NCBI RefSeq assembly: GCF_946480185.1
Contig: NZ_CAMLIG010000007.1
Span: forward strand, 1-64,000
Direction: 5' to 3'
Length of the DNA: 64,000 nucleotides
Origin: an uncultured Pedobacter sp.
GTDB taxonomy: Bacteria > Bacteroidota > Bacteroidia > Sphingobacteriales > Sphingobacteriaceae
Each line of letters opens with the position of its first letter. The stretch's first letter is position 1. The notes beneath the pieces were generated by a model that did not search any database, was not told where the DNA came from, and saw only the letters and a program-made list of their open reading frames with translations. Both the position numbers and the translations under genes were made by a program. Shown in pieces: positions 39,433 through 49,636 of this stretch.

Positions 39433-40977
39433 TTATTCTAATATTAAATCCCACGTATCACGACTTTTATCGTCTAATTTGATTTTAAATGCTAAAGCAT
39501 ATTTGCTTTTTATTTTATCCGGTAAGGTGACCTGAAGTGCGTTGCTTGTTTGTTGCCAACTTAATTTTTCTGAATTGCCCAATAATTCCACCCCCTCTAC
39601 TTTGTTGGCTAAAGTAAGTGTAGACGACAAAGATTTGATATTAACCTGTTTATCAGTAGGAATTTTTAAAACAAAAGCATACAAATAGCCACCTTTAGTT
39701 GTAAACCTAATGTCTTCTGGCGTATAAGGTTTAGTTTGTTCTTGAAAGGCTCCAGAGGTGACCTTTGTTGGCCCTTCTCCGTAAACCATCCATGGCCGAC
39801 TTCCATAGATTCCTTCTCCGTTAATTTTTAACCACTCACCAAGTTGTTTAAGAACTGATACTTGATTTTGGGGCAAAGTTCCATCGCCCTTTAATCCTAC
39901 ATTTAACAATAAATTACCGTTTTTACTTACAATGTCAATTAAATTTCCGACTAAAACATCGGGGGTAAACTGTGGATCTGTTTTTCTGTAAAACCAGCCG
40001 CCCGATAAATCTGTATCTGTTTGCCAAGGCAATCGTTGCAGGGCATCAGCCTGCCCTCTTTCAATATCCCACACAAAAGCTCTTTTATCTGGGCCGTGTT
40101 TAAGGTTGAGCACTGCTTCCAACTTTCCATTGTGCTTTTCGATATTACTATTATAAAAATGAGAAACAAGGTCTAACCCATAAGTCATCCCTTTGTTAAT
40201 ACCTGGCAGTGAACCGTCAAAGTATAAAAGATCTGGTTGGTATTTATCTACGAGTTCCAACGTTCTGTTATACCACACCTTCATCCACTTCTCATCGTTC
40301 ATATAATCCAGACTGTAGTTGCTGTTATAGAAATCAGCATATTTGGGGTCGGCACCGTCAAATTTTCTGGATGTTTGAAAAAAAGAGGCAACTCTATCTA
40401 AATGTGACGAAACTCCGAATCTCATTCCTTGTCGCTCGGCGGCGTCTTTCCAGCCTTTAATAATATCTTTTTTAGGACCCATTTTTACAGAATTCCAGCG
40501 GTGTTGTGAATCGTACATATCAAAATTATCATGATGTACCGCAACAGGCACAATGTATTTTGCACCAATCTCTTTATAAAAAGCAACTAGCGAATCGGGA
40601 TTCCACTTTTCTGCTTTGAACATGGGAATAAAATCTTTATAGCCGAATTTGGATGGGTCGCCATAATGCTTGGTATGCCAGGCTTTTAATTTTTCTGCCT
40701 GCACAGATCTTTCATGACCCACAGGATATTCTCCTTGCCCATACATGTACCTGCCATAATGAGATCCTCCATATTCCCGATTTTCATCGATAGCAGACAT
40801 AATTCCCCAATGCATAAAAATACCAAATTTGGCATCACGAAACCATTCTGGCGTTTGGTAATTATCAGCAAGCGATTTCCAGCTGGGTTCAAATTTTTGA
40901 GCTCTTGCAGTATTTAAACAAGCAAAAGAAATAGCACATATAAACGCTCTTTTAACTATCCTATTGATAAAAAACAT
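39433..40977 (-). CDS. GH29 alpha-L-fucosidase (second copy)
   Basis: The 514-aa secreted protein has PEWFRDAKFGIFMHWG, VPVAVHHDNFDMYD and DLLYFDGSLPG with likely nucleophile Asp254. A C-terminal beta-sandwich follows. It resembles the divergent GH29 at 41277-42815 (shared HHDNF and GDPSKFGYKD-like blocks) more than the copy at 34186. It is first in a six-gene operon running to 33091. Confidence 0.9.
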   Translation of the reverse strand: MFFINRIVKRAFICAISFACLNTARAQKFEPSWKSLADNYQTPEWFRDAKFGIFMHWGIMSAIDENREYGGSHYGRYMYGQGEYPVGHERSVQAEKLKAWHTKHYGDPSKFGYKDFIPMFKAEKWNPDSLVAFYKEIGAKYIVPVAVHHDNFDMYDSQHRWNSVKMGPKKDIIKGWKDAAERQGMRFGVSSHLDRVASFFQTSRKFDGADPKYADFYNSNYSLDYMNDEKWMKVWYNRTLELVDKYQPDLLYFDGSLPGINKGMTYGLDLVSHFYNSNIEKHNGKLEAVLNLKHGPDKRAFVWDIERGQADALQRLPWQTDTDLSGGWFYRKTDPQFTPDVLVGNLIDIVSKNGNLLLNVGLKGDGTLPQNQVSVLKQLGEWLKINGEGIYGSRPWMVYGEGPTKVTSGAFQEQTKPYTPEDIRFTTKGGYLYAFVLKIPTDKQVNIKSLSSTLTLANKVEGVELLGNSEKLSWQQTSNALQVTLPDKIKSKYALAFKIKLDDKSRDTWDLILE

Positions 40978-41228
40978 GAGTTAAATTTTTATTTTAAAAT
41001 CAGTATAGATAAACCTTGTATTATCTGAATTGGCTATTTCAAATAAACACTATTTTTAGCTAAGAAGGATGAGTGTAATTAGCCATTAATTGCGTGATAT
41101 TTGCAAAAGTATTTTACAGGAAATTCAACAGCTTACAAATGAATTAACTTGCAAATGCTATTTTGACTTAATTTATTGCATATAGGCAATCATCAATTTT
41201 ATTTGTGTTTTTGCCATCTTTGGTAGCC

Positions 41229-41242
41229 TGTTAGCTGTAACA
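41229..41242. promoter_or_regulatory. Candidate operator palindrome before GH29 (third copy)
   Basis: TGTTA-GCTG-TAACA is a near-perfect inverted repeat 35 bp upstream of the ATG, in the 299-bp region shared by two divergent GH29 genes. The size and symmetry suit a LacI-family site. This is inference only. Confidence 0.35.
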
Positions 41243-41276
41243 TTTAATACTACTACCAGAAAACCAAAACCATAGC

Positions 41277-42815
41277 ATGATTTCTTTAAATTTAAGAACA
41301 AAAAAAATCGCACTATTTACATTATGTGCATTAATTTTTCTTTCATCTACTTTTGCTCAGCAATTCGAAGCCAATTCAGAATCGTTTAAACAATATCAAT
41401 ATCCCGAATGGTTTAGAGATGCAAAATTTGGCATATGGGCTCATTGGGGGCCACAGGCGGTGCCACGACAGGGTGATTGGTATGCCAGAAATATGTACCA
41501 AAGTGATTATTACGACCGTAAAAAAAATGAATATACTGGCAAGCCTCACGAGGCCTATTTGTACCATGTTAAACATTATGGACACCCATCAAAATTTGGT
41601 TACAAGGACATTTTGCCTTTATGGAAAGCCGAGAGATGGCACCCGGAAGAGCTTATGGCTTTATATAAGCGTGTGGGCGCAAAATATTTTGTAAGTATGG
41701 GTGCACACCATGATAATTTCTTTTTATGGAACTCAAAAATACACCGTTGGAATTCTGTAAACATAGGTCCAAAAAAAGATGTTGTAGGTCTTTGGCAAAA
41801 AGCCGCAAAAAAAGAGGGACTTAAGTTTGGTGTATCAGAACATTTAGCAGCCAGCTACAATTGGTTTCAAACCAATAAAGGAGCAGATAAAACCGGACCT
41901 TTAGCTGGTGTACCTTATGATGGCAACGACCCCAAATTTGAGGATTTATATTACCCAAAGTCAGATGAAAAAACCTGGCTAACCACCAACCGTGATTACC
42001 AAGAAAAATGGTTGAAAAATATAACTGAACTGATTGACATGTACCAGCCAGATTTACTTTACTCTGATAGCGAACTGCCTTTTGGCAAAATTGGGGAAAC
42101 CATGCTGGCACATTTTTACAATCAAGATATAATCAAAAACGGTGGCAAACTGGAAGCAGTTTATACGTGTAAAAGACTGCCTTCTGAGGGACGATGGGTA
42201 AAAGATATCGAACGGGGAGTAATGGACTCTATAAGCGTATTTCCCTGGCAAACGGATACTTCTATTGGTGATTGGTTTTACAGAACCGGACAGAAATACC
42301 GTACCGGAACAGAAGTTATACAGATGTTGGTTGATATCGTAAGCAAAAATGGAAATCTTTTACTTAACGTAGTACAAACCCCAGAGGGCGACCTTGAACC
42401 CGATGTTTTAAATATTTTGGAGGAAATTGCTAAATGGACTCAGACAAATGGAGAGGCTATCTATGGCACCAGACCTTGGAAAATTTATGGTGAAGGCCCT
42501 TCAACAAGTTCCTATAAACCCGAAGGAAAGTTTGGGGGAGTAAGTGATGAGCGCACTTACGAACCAGCAGATATCCGTTTTACTACTAAAGCAGATACGT
42601 TATATGCCTTTAGCATGATGGAATCTAAAAAAGACATCCTCATAAATTCTTTAGGTACAAACACTAAATACAACCATAAAAAAATACGCTCGATAAACCT
42701 TTTGGGAAGTAAAGAAAAAATTAATTGGAAACAGAGCGACCAATTACTCACTATCAAAACCCCAGAAAAATTGCCCGATTGGCAGGTAAACACCTATAAA
42801 ATAATCTTTGATTAA
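41277..42815 (+). CDS. GH29 alpha-L-fucosidase (third copy)
   Basis: The 512-aa secreted protein (signal FLSSTFAQ) has PEWFRDAKFGIWAHWG, SMGAHHDNFFLWN and DLLYSDSELPF with likely nucleophile Asp264, and a C-terminal beta-sandwich. The HHDNF and SDSE variants differ from the canonical HHEGF/HHDGF type, so linkage or sugar preference (fucose or related 6-deoxy or galacto sugar) may differ. It is the first gene of a two-gene plus-strand operon. Confidence 0.9.
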   Translation: MISLNLRTKKIALFTLCALIFLSSTFAQQFEANSESFKQYQYPEWFRDAKFGIWAHWGPQAVPRQGDWYARNMYQSDYYDRKKNEYTGKPHEAYLYHVKHYGHPSKFGYKDILPLWKAERWHPEELMALYKRVGAKYFVSMGAHHDNFFLWNSKIHRWNSVNIGPKKDVVGLWQKAAKKEGLKFGVSEHLAASYNWFQTNKGADKTGPLAGVPYDGNDPKFEDLYYPKSDEKTWLTTNRDYQEKWLKNITELIDMYQPDLLYSDSELPFGKIGETMLAHFYNQDIIKNGGKLEAVYTCKRLPSEGRWVKDIERGVMDSISVFPWQTDTSIGDWFYRTGQKYRTGTEVIQMLVDIVSKNGNLLLNVVQTPEGDLEPDVLNILEEIAKWTQTNGEAIYGTRPWKIYGEGPSTSSYKPEGKFGGVSDERTYEPADIRFTTKADTLYAFSMMESKKDILINSLGTNTKYNHKKIRSINLLGSKEKINWKQSDQLLTIKTPEKLPDWQVNTYKIIFD

Positions 42816-42816
42816 A

Positions 42817-43521
42817 ATGAAAATATATAAAAAACTGGCGTTGCTACCCACAACCATTATTTTGATATTTATATCAACCGGCATGCATACAATTGATAGT
42901 ATTTTACCTAAAAAGCCGTCGCTTAAAAAAGGTCGCTTACTTTTTAAAGATAACTTTGATAATAAGATAACCTATACAAAAGAATACCAAAAAGTGGCCG
43001 AAGGATGGTGGGTAAAAACAACCCATGCAAACTGGGAACAAACAAAAAACGGACTAAAAAGTATCTACAAAGAAGGCCATATGCCGGTTTTAACATATAA
43101 AGGAGAATTTAAAAACGTAATTATTGAATTAGATTTCCGATTCTATACAGAAGAAGGAAAGTGGTCTGCATGTAGAATTTCTGCAACCAACCCTGTTTTA
43201 AATCCAAGAGCTTATGCAGTTTCTGCCTGGGCCAATATTGATAACAAAGCCCGATCTTTGGGTATGGTTTTAGAACATGATGAATGGAAGCCTGGTGAAA
43301 TTACCACGGTAGACCACAAACAAGCCAATTTTAAGACTGGCAAATGGTACACTTTAAGGTTAGAAGTTGTAGGAAACACAGCAAAAGCAAGCTGTAAGGG
43401 AATAACCGTCTCTGGTAGTAACGCAAATTTTGGGATAGATAAAAGCGCCATTTATTTAGGTGTGGGCACAAGCCCTCATGAGCTAAGAAATTTTAGAGTT
43501 TACGAAGCCATTGAGAACTGA
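42817..43521 (+). CDS. Secreted ConA-like (DUF1080-type) protein
   Basis: The frame has KGRLLFKDNFDNKITYTKEYQ at the start of the mature part, then VIIELDFRFYTEEGKWSACRIS and KTGKWYTLRLEVVGNTAKASCKG. This is the pattern of ConA-like jelly rolls, including DUF1080/3-keto-glycoside hydrolases. I prefer ATG 42817 (MKIYKKLALLPTT) right after the GH29 stop; a TTG at 42808 would overlap it. No catalytic residues can be named. It may bind or cleave the same glycan as its operon partner. Confidence 0.7.
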   Translation: MKIYKKLALLPTTIILIFISTGMHTIDSILPKKPSLKKGRLLFKDNFDNKITYTKEYQKVAEGWWVKTTHANWEQTKNGLKSIYKEGHMPVLTYKGEFKNVIIELDFRFYTEEGKWSACRISATNPVLNPRAYAVSAWANIDNKARSLGMVLEHDEWKPGEITTVDHKQANFKTGKWYTLRLEVVGNTAKASCKGITVSGSNANFGIDKSAIYLGVGTSPHELRNFRVYEAIEN

Positions 43522-43575
43522 TGTTGTGTTAGATAACTGTTCCCCATATTAACCGCTATACTTTTACCTAAAAAA

Positions 43576-43611
43576 AATCGGCTGTTTTCGATGTTTCGAA
43601 AACAGCCGATT
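43576..43611. terminator. Bidirectional terminator between the GH29-ConA operon and beta-helix gene
   Basis: A perfect 16-bp stem (43576-43591 with 43596-43611) with a TGTT loop lies between convergent transcription units. The A run on its left supplies the U-tract for the minus-strand direction. Confidence 0.9.
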
Positions 43612-43798
43612 AAAACAGGTTGATTTTTAAAAAATTGCTCATTACGACCCTAAGATTTTAAGCTTTCGATTTTGTAAAGGTTAGCAAGTTTCCGTTGATT
43701 TTTAGCTTAACTGCATTTTTTGATTTATGAGTTAGAGAAAGCGTTTTATGTTTACAATCAAAAATTTCGCCGATGGGGTTTTGTATCCTACTGAGCTT

Positions 43799-45331
43799 TT
43801 AAAGCTTTTTATCAGCTAATCTTTTGGCTGCTAATTGTGCTAAATATAATGATTGGGGCTGTACATGTTGCCCTAAACTTTCCCATTCGCCATCGGGTCT
43901 GCCCTCAAAGCGTCCGCTGTATTTTTTACCTACAAGGCCAATACAGTAGTTTTTACCTGATATCCAAGGAGTTTGAACTGCCACTTTGTTAGCGGTACAA
44001 TTCCAGAGTACTTGAGTAGTACCTACCCAGCCATGCCCCGAACCATAGTTGCCTCTATCTTGAATGTTGATTTCACCGTCTGTGTTGATGTTATCATAAA
44101 GTGTACCCGCCGACCAACGATGATGAGGGCCAATATCTGCATGCGTTTTTGATGCTTTGCAGTTGTAAAACACATTTGGACCCATCGTTCTAGCCCCACT
44201 AACATAATCATGCCTTCCTTCTGTAGTTTCACAATTTTTAACGAGATTAAAGGAACCATCAACATTAAAACTATACCTTCTTCCACCAGTTATTATCGAT
44301 TTTGCGTCTAGGCATTTTGAATCGGTTACGGTAACATATCTGGCATTCTTCTCAAGATTTACACAGGTTGAAGCAAAGTATTGTGCGGTAATATTCCGTA
44401 CCCATCCGTTATCAATTTTATCAAACTGTACGGCCTTCCATGAGTGTTCTTCATCTGTTTCTGAAGTGTACTCAGATTGGAAGAAAATATTTTCGACCCC
44501 TACTTCTTGGATGCGCCCGTTAAAAGTGAACTTATACACCTCTGCTCCGCCATATTTTTTCTCCAATGGCATTACCACAGGCTGGTCAAAATAAATCTGG
44601 TTATTTTTAATAGCTGTTATTTTGCGCTCAAAAGTTAAATTATACTCATTGGCCTCCCATTGCTTAGTACCTGGCCTTTCTACAATCTTGTCCATTTGTA
44701 AATCGTGAATCCAATTGTCGGTACCTGGTCTGTAAATTATTATTTCATCACCCACTTTAAATTTTTTAGATTCTTCTACACTTACAGAATATTGGCCAAC
44801 CGGTACATAATCATCGGTAATTCTGGTTCTTGTTCCTTTAACTTCCGTTGGACGGCCTTCTCCTGAAATCTGAATCAAAACTCTTCTGTCTTTGCCAGTA
44901 GCAACAAGTTTAGTTCCGTCCTCGTTATTACCTTCTCCTTTCAACACTATTCCGCTTGATTTAATGGTAATAAATCCCGGAATATTATAAATACCTCTCT
45001 TAAGTAAAATTGCACCTCTATAACCGTCTTTATGCAAAGGCATTTTAGCAACCTCATTTATAGCTTTTTGAATAATATCCTGACTGCTTCCTGATGCTGA
45101 AGCACTTATGGTTTTAACAACAGCTACTTCTGGCAGATTCTTATCGCCCTGATGGTAGCCAACTTTGCTAAAATCAGGAATAATATTACCCTGATTATCC
45201 GGAGTGTAACTCAGACTTCCGTCTTTATTGGTTTTTACAAATTTAGATTGCACTAGGGATGCAGTAAACGAAAGCAAGATTAATGCAATGCTGGGTAAAA
45301 AAAACCATTTAAGTTTGAACCTTTTCATCAT
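43799..45331 (-). CDS. Secreted pectate-lyase-like right-handed beta-helix protein
   Basis: The 510-aa exported protein has an N-terminal membrane or signal segment (FFLPSIALILLSFTASL). A Pectate_lyase_3-type start follows (SGSSQDIIQKAINEVAKMP, then GAILLKRGIYNIPGFI) and beta-helix coils with Asn ladders (SFNLVKNCETTEGRHDYV, HADIGPHHRWSAGTLYDNI). The conserved His/Asp-rich end of the helix suggests an enzyme, but its reaction is unknown. It lies 18 bp after the GH27 gene. The frame stays open for 46 codons beyond its TAA stop, down to 43658. Confidence 0.78.
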   Translation of the reverse strand: MMKRFKLKWFFLPSIALILLSFTASLVQSKFVKTNKDGSLSYTPDNQGNIIPDFSKVGYHQGDKNLPEVAVVKTISASASGSSQDIIQKAINEVAKMPLHKDGYRGAILLKRGIYNIPGFITIKSSGIVLKGEGNNEDGTKLVATGKDRRVLIQISGEGRPTEVKGTRTRITDDYVPVGQYSVSVEESKKFKVGDEIIIYRPGTDNWIHDLQMDKIVERPGTKQWEANEYNLTFERKITAIKNNQIYFDQPVVMPLEKKYGGAEVYKFTFNGRIQEVGVENIFFQSEYTSETDEEHSWKAVQFDKIDNGWVRNITAQYFASTCVNLEKNARYVTVTDSKCLDAKSIITGGRRYSFNVDGSFNLVKNCETTEGRHDYVSGARTMGPNVFYNCKASKTHADIGPHHRWSAGTLYDNINTDGEINIQDRGNYGSGHGWVGTTQVLWNCTANKVAVQTPWISGKNYCIGLVGKKYSGRFEGRPDGEWESLGQHVQPQSLYLAQLAAKRLADKKL

Positions 45332-45349
45332 ATTTAATTAACAATTAGT

Positions 45350-46885
45350 TTAGTTAGCTTTTCGTAAGCTTACCATAACAACACCATGTTGGTTAACAGA
45401 AGTTTTATACTCGTTTTCAAAAATACCTATATCTTTCTGTCTCCAAAGATCTCTAACTATATATTTACCTTTTACCCCTAAATCAGACCATTTAAGGGTT
45501 ATTTCCTGCGCTCCGTTATCCGCTAAATTAAACATGCCAACTGCTTTGGATTCATCTTCCATATCCTTTGCAAGTATGCCTAAATCAGCATCTTGCCAAA
45601 TTACTGTTGCTTGTTTTCCTAAAGGGTCCTGATTTACGTCTAATACTTCTGAATTGGTTAATAAGCTTAAAGTAAACTCATCAGTTAAAGAAATATCGTT
45701 CCCCAAAAGCAAGGGAACCGACATTAAGCACCATGCACTCATATGAGTATATTGTTCATCAGCCGTTAGTTTCGAAGGCCATTTCTCATCTCTACCCCAG
45801 CCCAAGACTCCCAATATCATCATGTCCGGATCGTTCCAGTGACCTGGCCTTGCGTATTTTGCCCATTTATCCTGAGTTAAAATGCGACTTTTTAAGCTTT
45901 TCCAGTTGTCTTTTATATCTCCGCCGGTTCTCCAGGCATTTGCAATTTTTGAGATTTCTGCGATATTGGCGTATGGTGTACTATTGGATAAACTGTAAAC
46001 TATATCTCTTCCGCTTTTACGGAGTGCATCATACATTGATTTTGTTTCGGGTAATTCTATCGGATTCCAATCGTATTTTAAATAATCGAACCCCCAATCT
46101 GCAAATTGCTTAGCGTCGTTTTCCCAAAACGTGTAAGGGCCAATGGCATAAGGAAGCAATTTTTTATTTCTTGGGATATCTTCTTTGGTCTTGCTAAATT
46201 TTCCGTCGGCCGAAAGGGAAGAACCTCCAATACGATGACCATAAGACTCTACCCATGGAGTAGAGTAGGTTCCTATTTTTAGGCCCATACCATGCACTTC
46301 GTCAACTAACTTTTGTATGTTTGGGAACCGTGTGCTGTCTGGCAAAATAGCGAAATATTTACCGCCTCTTTTGCCTTGCCAGCCATCATCAATGTTCATA
46401 TAAGACCAGCCATAATTTATCAGTCCGGTACTTACCATAGCTTTTGCCTGCTTTAATACCTGATCCTGATAAATTTTGGTTCCATAAATATTATAATGGT
46501 TCCATCCCATGGGTGGGGTTAGCGCTAAGTCTTCGCCTACGATAATTTTAAAGTCTCGGGTAGCTGAACCCTTGCTGTTTGCAACTTTGATTTTAAGTGT
46601 GTAAGTACCTGTCTTTTTGATACTGCCGGATAGCCAGCCTTTTTTTGCATCCAGTTTAACTCCGCTGGGAAGATTTTCAACGATAAATTTTATAGGTCTG
46701 TCTCCCGAAACCGGTATGGTAAATAATATAGGATGATTTGGCCTTACGCCAAAAACTTTTGGTCCATTAATCCTGGGTTCTGCTTTTGGTTGGGGAGTTA
46801 AAATTTCTGATGCACTAATTTGCTGTGCAAATGATTGAGTTGCTATGGCAAAACTCAACATTAAAAATGTGGCTAATTTAAGCAT
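45350..46885 (-). CDS. GH27 alpha-galactosidase with N-terminal Ig-like domain
   Basis: The 511-aa secreted protein has a putative Ig-type N-terminal domain (residues about 35-115, VENLPSGVKLDAKKGWLSG). A GH27 barrel follows: LTPPMGWNHYN, YMNIDDGWQG, YLKYDWNPIE with nucleophile Asp272, and WRTGGDIKDNW with acid/base Asp323. A C-terminal beta domain closes it. GH27 retaining enzymes release alpha-D-galactose (or related sugars). It is in an operon with the beta-helix gene, 165 bp after GH95. Confidence 0.93.
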   Translation of the reverse strand: MLKLATFLMLSFAIATQSFAQQISASEILTPQPKAEPRINGPKVFGVRPNHPILFTIPVSGDRPIKFIVENLPSGVKLDAKKGWLSGSIKKTGTYTLKIKVANSKGSATRDFKIIVGEDLALTPPMGWNHYNIYGTKIYQDQVLKQAKAMVSTGLINYGWSYMNIDDGWQGKRGGKYFAILPDSTRFPNIQKLVDEVHGMGLKIGTYSTPWVESYGHRIGGSSLSADGKFSKTKEDIPRNKKLLPYAIGPYTFWENDAKQFADWGFDYLKYDWNPIELPETKSMYDALRKSGRDIVYSLSNSTPYANIAEISKIANAWRTGGDIKDNWKSLKSRILTQDKWAKYARPGHWNDPDMMILGVLGWGRDEKWPSKLTADEQYTHMSAWCLMSVPLLLGNDISLTDEFTLSLLTNSEVLDVNQDPLGKQATVIWQDADLGILAKDMEDESKAVGMFNLADNGAQEITLKWSDLGVKGKYIVRDLWRQKDIGIFENEYKTSVNQHGVVMVSLRKAN

Positions 46886-47050
46886 GCTGCTAAGTAAAAA
46901 TTAATAAGTAATTATTATCGGCTTTAATTCAGTTATATGATTACAAATCAAATAAACTATATTTCTACTAAATAATACTCATCGTAATTGGCTACCAAGT
47001 AAGTTTAATTAGCATCTGCAACAATGTTACAATAGATTTTAACAACATTT

Positions 47051-49636
47051 TTATTTAGGCGTAATTTCATACCTTTTTCCTTTTTGAACCGCAAAATCAA
47101 TAGTATAATCTTTTGAGATATTTAAGTCGGGAAGCTTAGCTCGACTGTCTTTTTCATACTTCATACTCCCAAAATCATGATATAAAGGGTTGGGGTTTTT
47201 ACCCAACGCCGGCCTTGTTACTATTCCTTTAACGTTTACAGGCATTTTGGTGCGTAACCTACAGTTACCGTTATCGCCAGCGTAGATTACGGCCGAAGTT
47301 AATTTTTCACTATCCCAATTGATATCAACAGTAAAATTACCTCTTGCTTTAATCCCTTTAATACTTCCTTTTTTCCATTCGGAAGGTAAAGCAGGCAGCA
47401 AACTAATTGCATCGGTATGGCTTTGCATTAGCATTTCGATAATACCTGCGGTAGCACCAAAATTCCCATCGATTTGAAAGGGTGGATGTGCATCAAATAA
47501 GTTGGGGTAAGCGCCGCCTCCACTCATTTGTAACTTGCTGAGTTGTTTACTTGACGTATCTTTTGCGGCACTGGTATTTCTAGACGGATCAATTTCGGTT
47601 AAGCCTGATTTTAAAATTTTCAATGCATGATCACCATCCTGTAATCTGGCCCACCAGTTAATCTTCCAGGCCATGGACCATCCCGTACTTAGATCGCCAC
47701 GTTGAATTAAAGACCGTTTAGCCGCAGCGGCTAGCTCGGGGGTATTTTTTACAGTAATGTGGGTGCCCGGAAAAAGCCCGAAAAGTTGAGAAATATGTCG
47801 GTGCTTATCATTAGGGTCATCCCAATCTTTAAACCACTCTTGAATTTGTCCATACTTACCAATTTTATACGGATAAAGCTTGTTGTAGGCTGCTTGCACC
47901 TTGCTTCTTAAAGATGGTTCTATCGCAAGAACCTCGGAAGTTTTAATAAATGCGGCAAAAAATTCTTTGGTGATAGCCATATCCATAGTGGAGGCCATAC
48001 TCATTTCGTATTCTTTTCCATCCAGTTTAAAAACATTTTCTGGCGAGGTTGATGGATTGGTAACTAAGTAGCCATTTTTATCTGTTTGTAACCAATTTAG
48101 CATAAACAAAGCAGCACCACGCATTAAAGGATAAGCTTTATCTCTTAAAAAGGCTTTGTCTCCGGTATATAAATAATGCTCATACAAGTGTGTAGCCAGC
48201 CATGGACTTCCTAATGCCCAGGCCGACCAGCGTGGGGAACCTCTCGGATCCCAGTCGTAGCCGCCTGTGGGTGAAGTTTTTGCCCAAATATCTGTATTAT
48301 GATGTACCGTCCAGCCTTCATTAATCCCGTAATTGGTTTTTACGGTTTTTTCACCATTGACTGCCAAACAAGCTATAAAATCAAATAGCGGGCTGTGCAG
48401 TTCAGATAAATTTGCGTTTTCTGCAGGCCAGTAATTCATTTCGGTATTAATATTTGTAGTATAATTACTGCCCCAGGGCGGTTGTACTAAATCGTTCCAG
48501 ATGCCTTGTAAATTTGACGGCACTGATCCCGGCCTGGATGTAGCTATCATCAGGTATCTGCCGTAGTTAAAATACAAAGATTGTAAGCCTTGATCGTTTC
48601 CAGATGCTCCTTGCTGTTGCAAACGTAAATTAGTTGGCAGTTTTTCCAGTTCAGGATTGGGTGTTAAGCTAAAACTTACTCTATTAAAAAGTTGTTGATA
48701 GTCTTTGATATGCGCAGCTTTTATTACTTGAAATGACTTTGTATACGATTTTTCCAAATCTGATATAGGTTCAAGCGCTGGATTTATCCCTTCCAATCCA
48801 GGAGATTTATCAAATCCATTAAAGCTGGTACCATCTGCCAAGTATATAGTTACTGCATTTGCATTGATAACTTGCAAACGGTCTCCAATAGCCTTAATAG
48901 TACCTCCTTCGAGTTTCAACTTTACATGTACTTCAAAAGTCATCCCTTCTTTATCATCATAAACCACCTGCTCAGGCTCGGTACTTCTATGGGCAACATG
49001 CTTGGGTGCTTTACCTTTCAAAATCAAGTAATTAGAATCTTTAGCAGTTACGGTGCACTTTAGCTTGCTGTTTATACTGGTAACAAAATTTAGGGCATTT
49101 GGCCTATCAGCCGTTAAGCGGATAACCATTACCTGGTCTGGATGGCTTACCAGTATTTCTCGTTTATAAGTAGTTCCTGCTACTTGATAAGAAAGCGTAT
49201 TTATTGCCGTGGATAAATCTAATTCACGTCGATAATTTTGGGTGGTAGAGTCCTTAAGATTTAAATCTAAAAATAAATCTGCCATAGGAAGGTAACGGGC
49301 AGAGTAGGGTCCTTGCAAATTCTTTTTCCATATTTCTGCAGCTTTACCGTAATTTCCGTTATTAATAGCTTTTCTAACCAGAGTTAAAGCGGAGGGACCT
49401 CTGGGGTTATTTCCAGGATTAGGATAACCGGCCCAAAGCGTATTATTATTAAGTTGGATACGCTCTTTATTTACTCGCCCAAACACCATTGCGCCCGTTT
49501 TAGCGTTCCCTAGTGGTAAGGCTTCTTCCCAATAATTTGCAGGAGCTGTATACCACAGTTTGAGATTATTATTTTGAGCAAAAAGATAGTTGGCGCTAAT
49601 TATAAAAAGAGTAAGAACAGAAAATTTTATTTTCAT
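47051..49636 (-). CDS. GH95 alpha-L-fucosidase/galactosidase (second of pair)
   Basis: The 861-aa secreted protein (signal [10 protein letters not shown]) has the GH95 order: N-terminal beta domain beginning [20 protein letters not shown], and an (alpha/alpha)6 barrel with [15 protein letters not shown] (the Asn pair that activates water). It also has [10 protein letters not shown] (acid Glu) and [12 protein letters not shown] (Asp). GH95 enzymes invert alpha-1,2-linked L-fucose, or L-galactose in some plant-glycan enzymes. Its start overlaps the stop of the other GH95 gene by four bases. Insertions relative to its partner (for example a Ser/Thr-rich [12 protein letters not shown] loop) suggest a different specificity. 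Confidence 0.93.
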   Translation of the reverse strand: MKIKFSVLTLFIISANYLFAQNNNLKLWYTAPANYWEEALPLGNAKTGAMVFGRVNKERIQLNNNTLWAGYPNPGNNPRGPSALTLVRKAINNGNYGKAAEIWKKNLQGPYSARYLPMADLFLDLNLKDSTTQNYRRELDLSTAINTLSYQVAGTTYKREILVSHPDQVMVIRLTADRPNALNFVTSINSKLKCTVTAKDSNYLILKGKAPKHVAHRSTEPEQVVYDDKEGMTFEVHVKLKLEGGTIKAIGDRLQVINANAVTIYLADGTSFNGFDKSPGLEGINPALEPISDLEKSYTKSFQVIKAAHIKDYQQLFNRVSFSLTPNPELEKLPTNLRLQQQGASGNDQGLQSLYFNYGRYLMIATSRPGSVPSNLQGIWNDLVQPPWGSNYTTNINTEMNYWPAENANLSELHSPLFDFIACLAVNGEKTVKTNYGINEGWTVHHNTDIWAKTSPTGGYDWDPRGSPRWSAWALGSPWLATHLYEHYLYTGDKAFLRDKAYPLMRGAALFMLNWLQTDKNGYLVTNPSTSPENVFKLDGKEYEMSMASTMDMAITKEFFAAFIKTSEVLAIEPSLRSKVQAAYNKLYPYKIGKYGQIQEWFKDWDDPNDKHRHISQLFGLFPGTHITVKNTPELAAAAKRSLIQRGDLSTGWSMAWKINWWARLQDGDHALKILKSGLTEIDPSRNTSAAKDTSSKQLSKLQMSGGGAYPNLFDAHPPFQIDGNFGATAGIIEMLMQSHTDAISLLPALPSEWKKGSIKGIKARGNFTVDINWDSEKLTSAVIYAGDNGNCRLRTKMPVNVKGIVTRPALGKNPNPLYHDFGSMKYEKDSRAKLPDLNISKDYTIDFAVQKGKRYEITPK

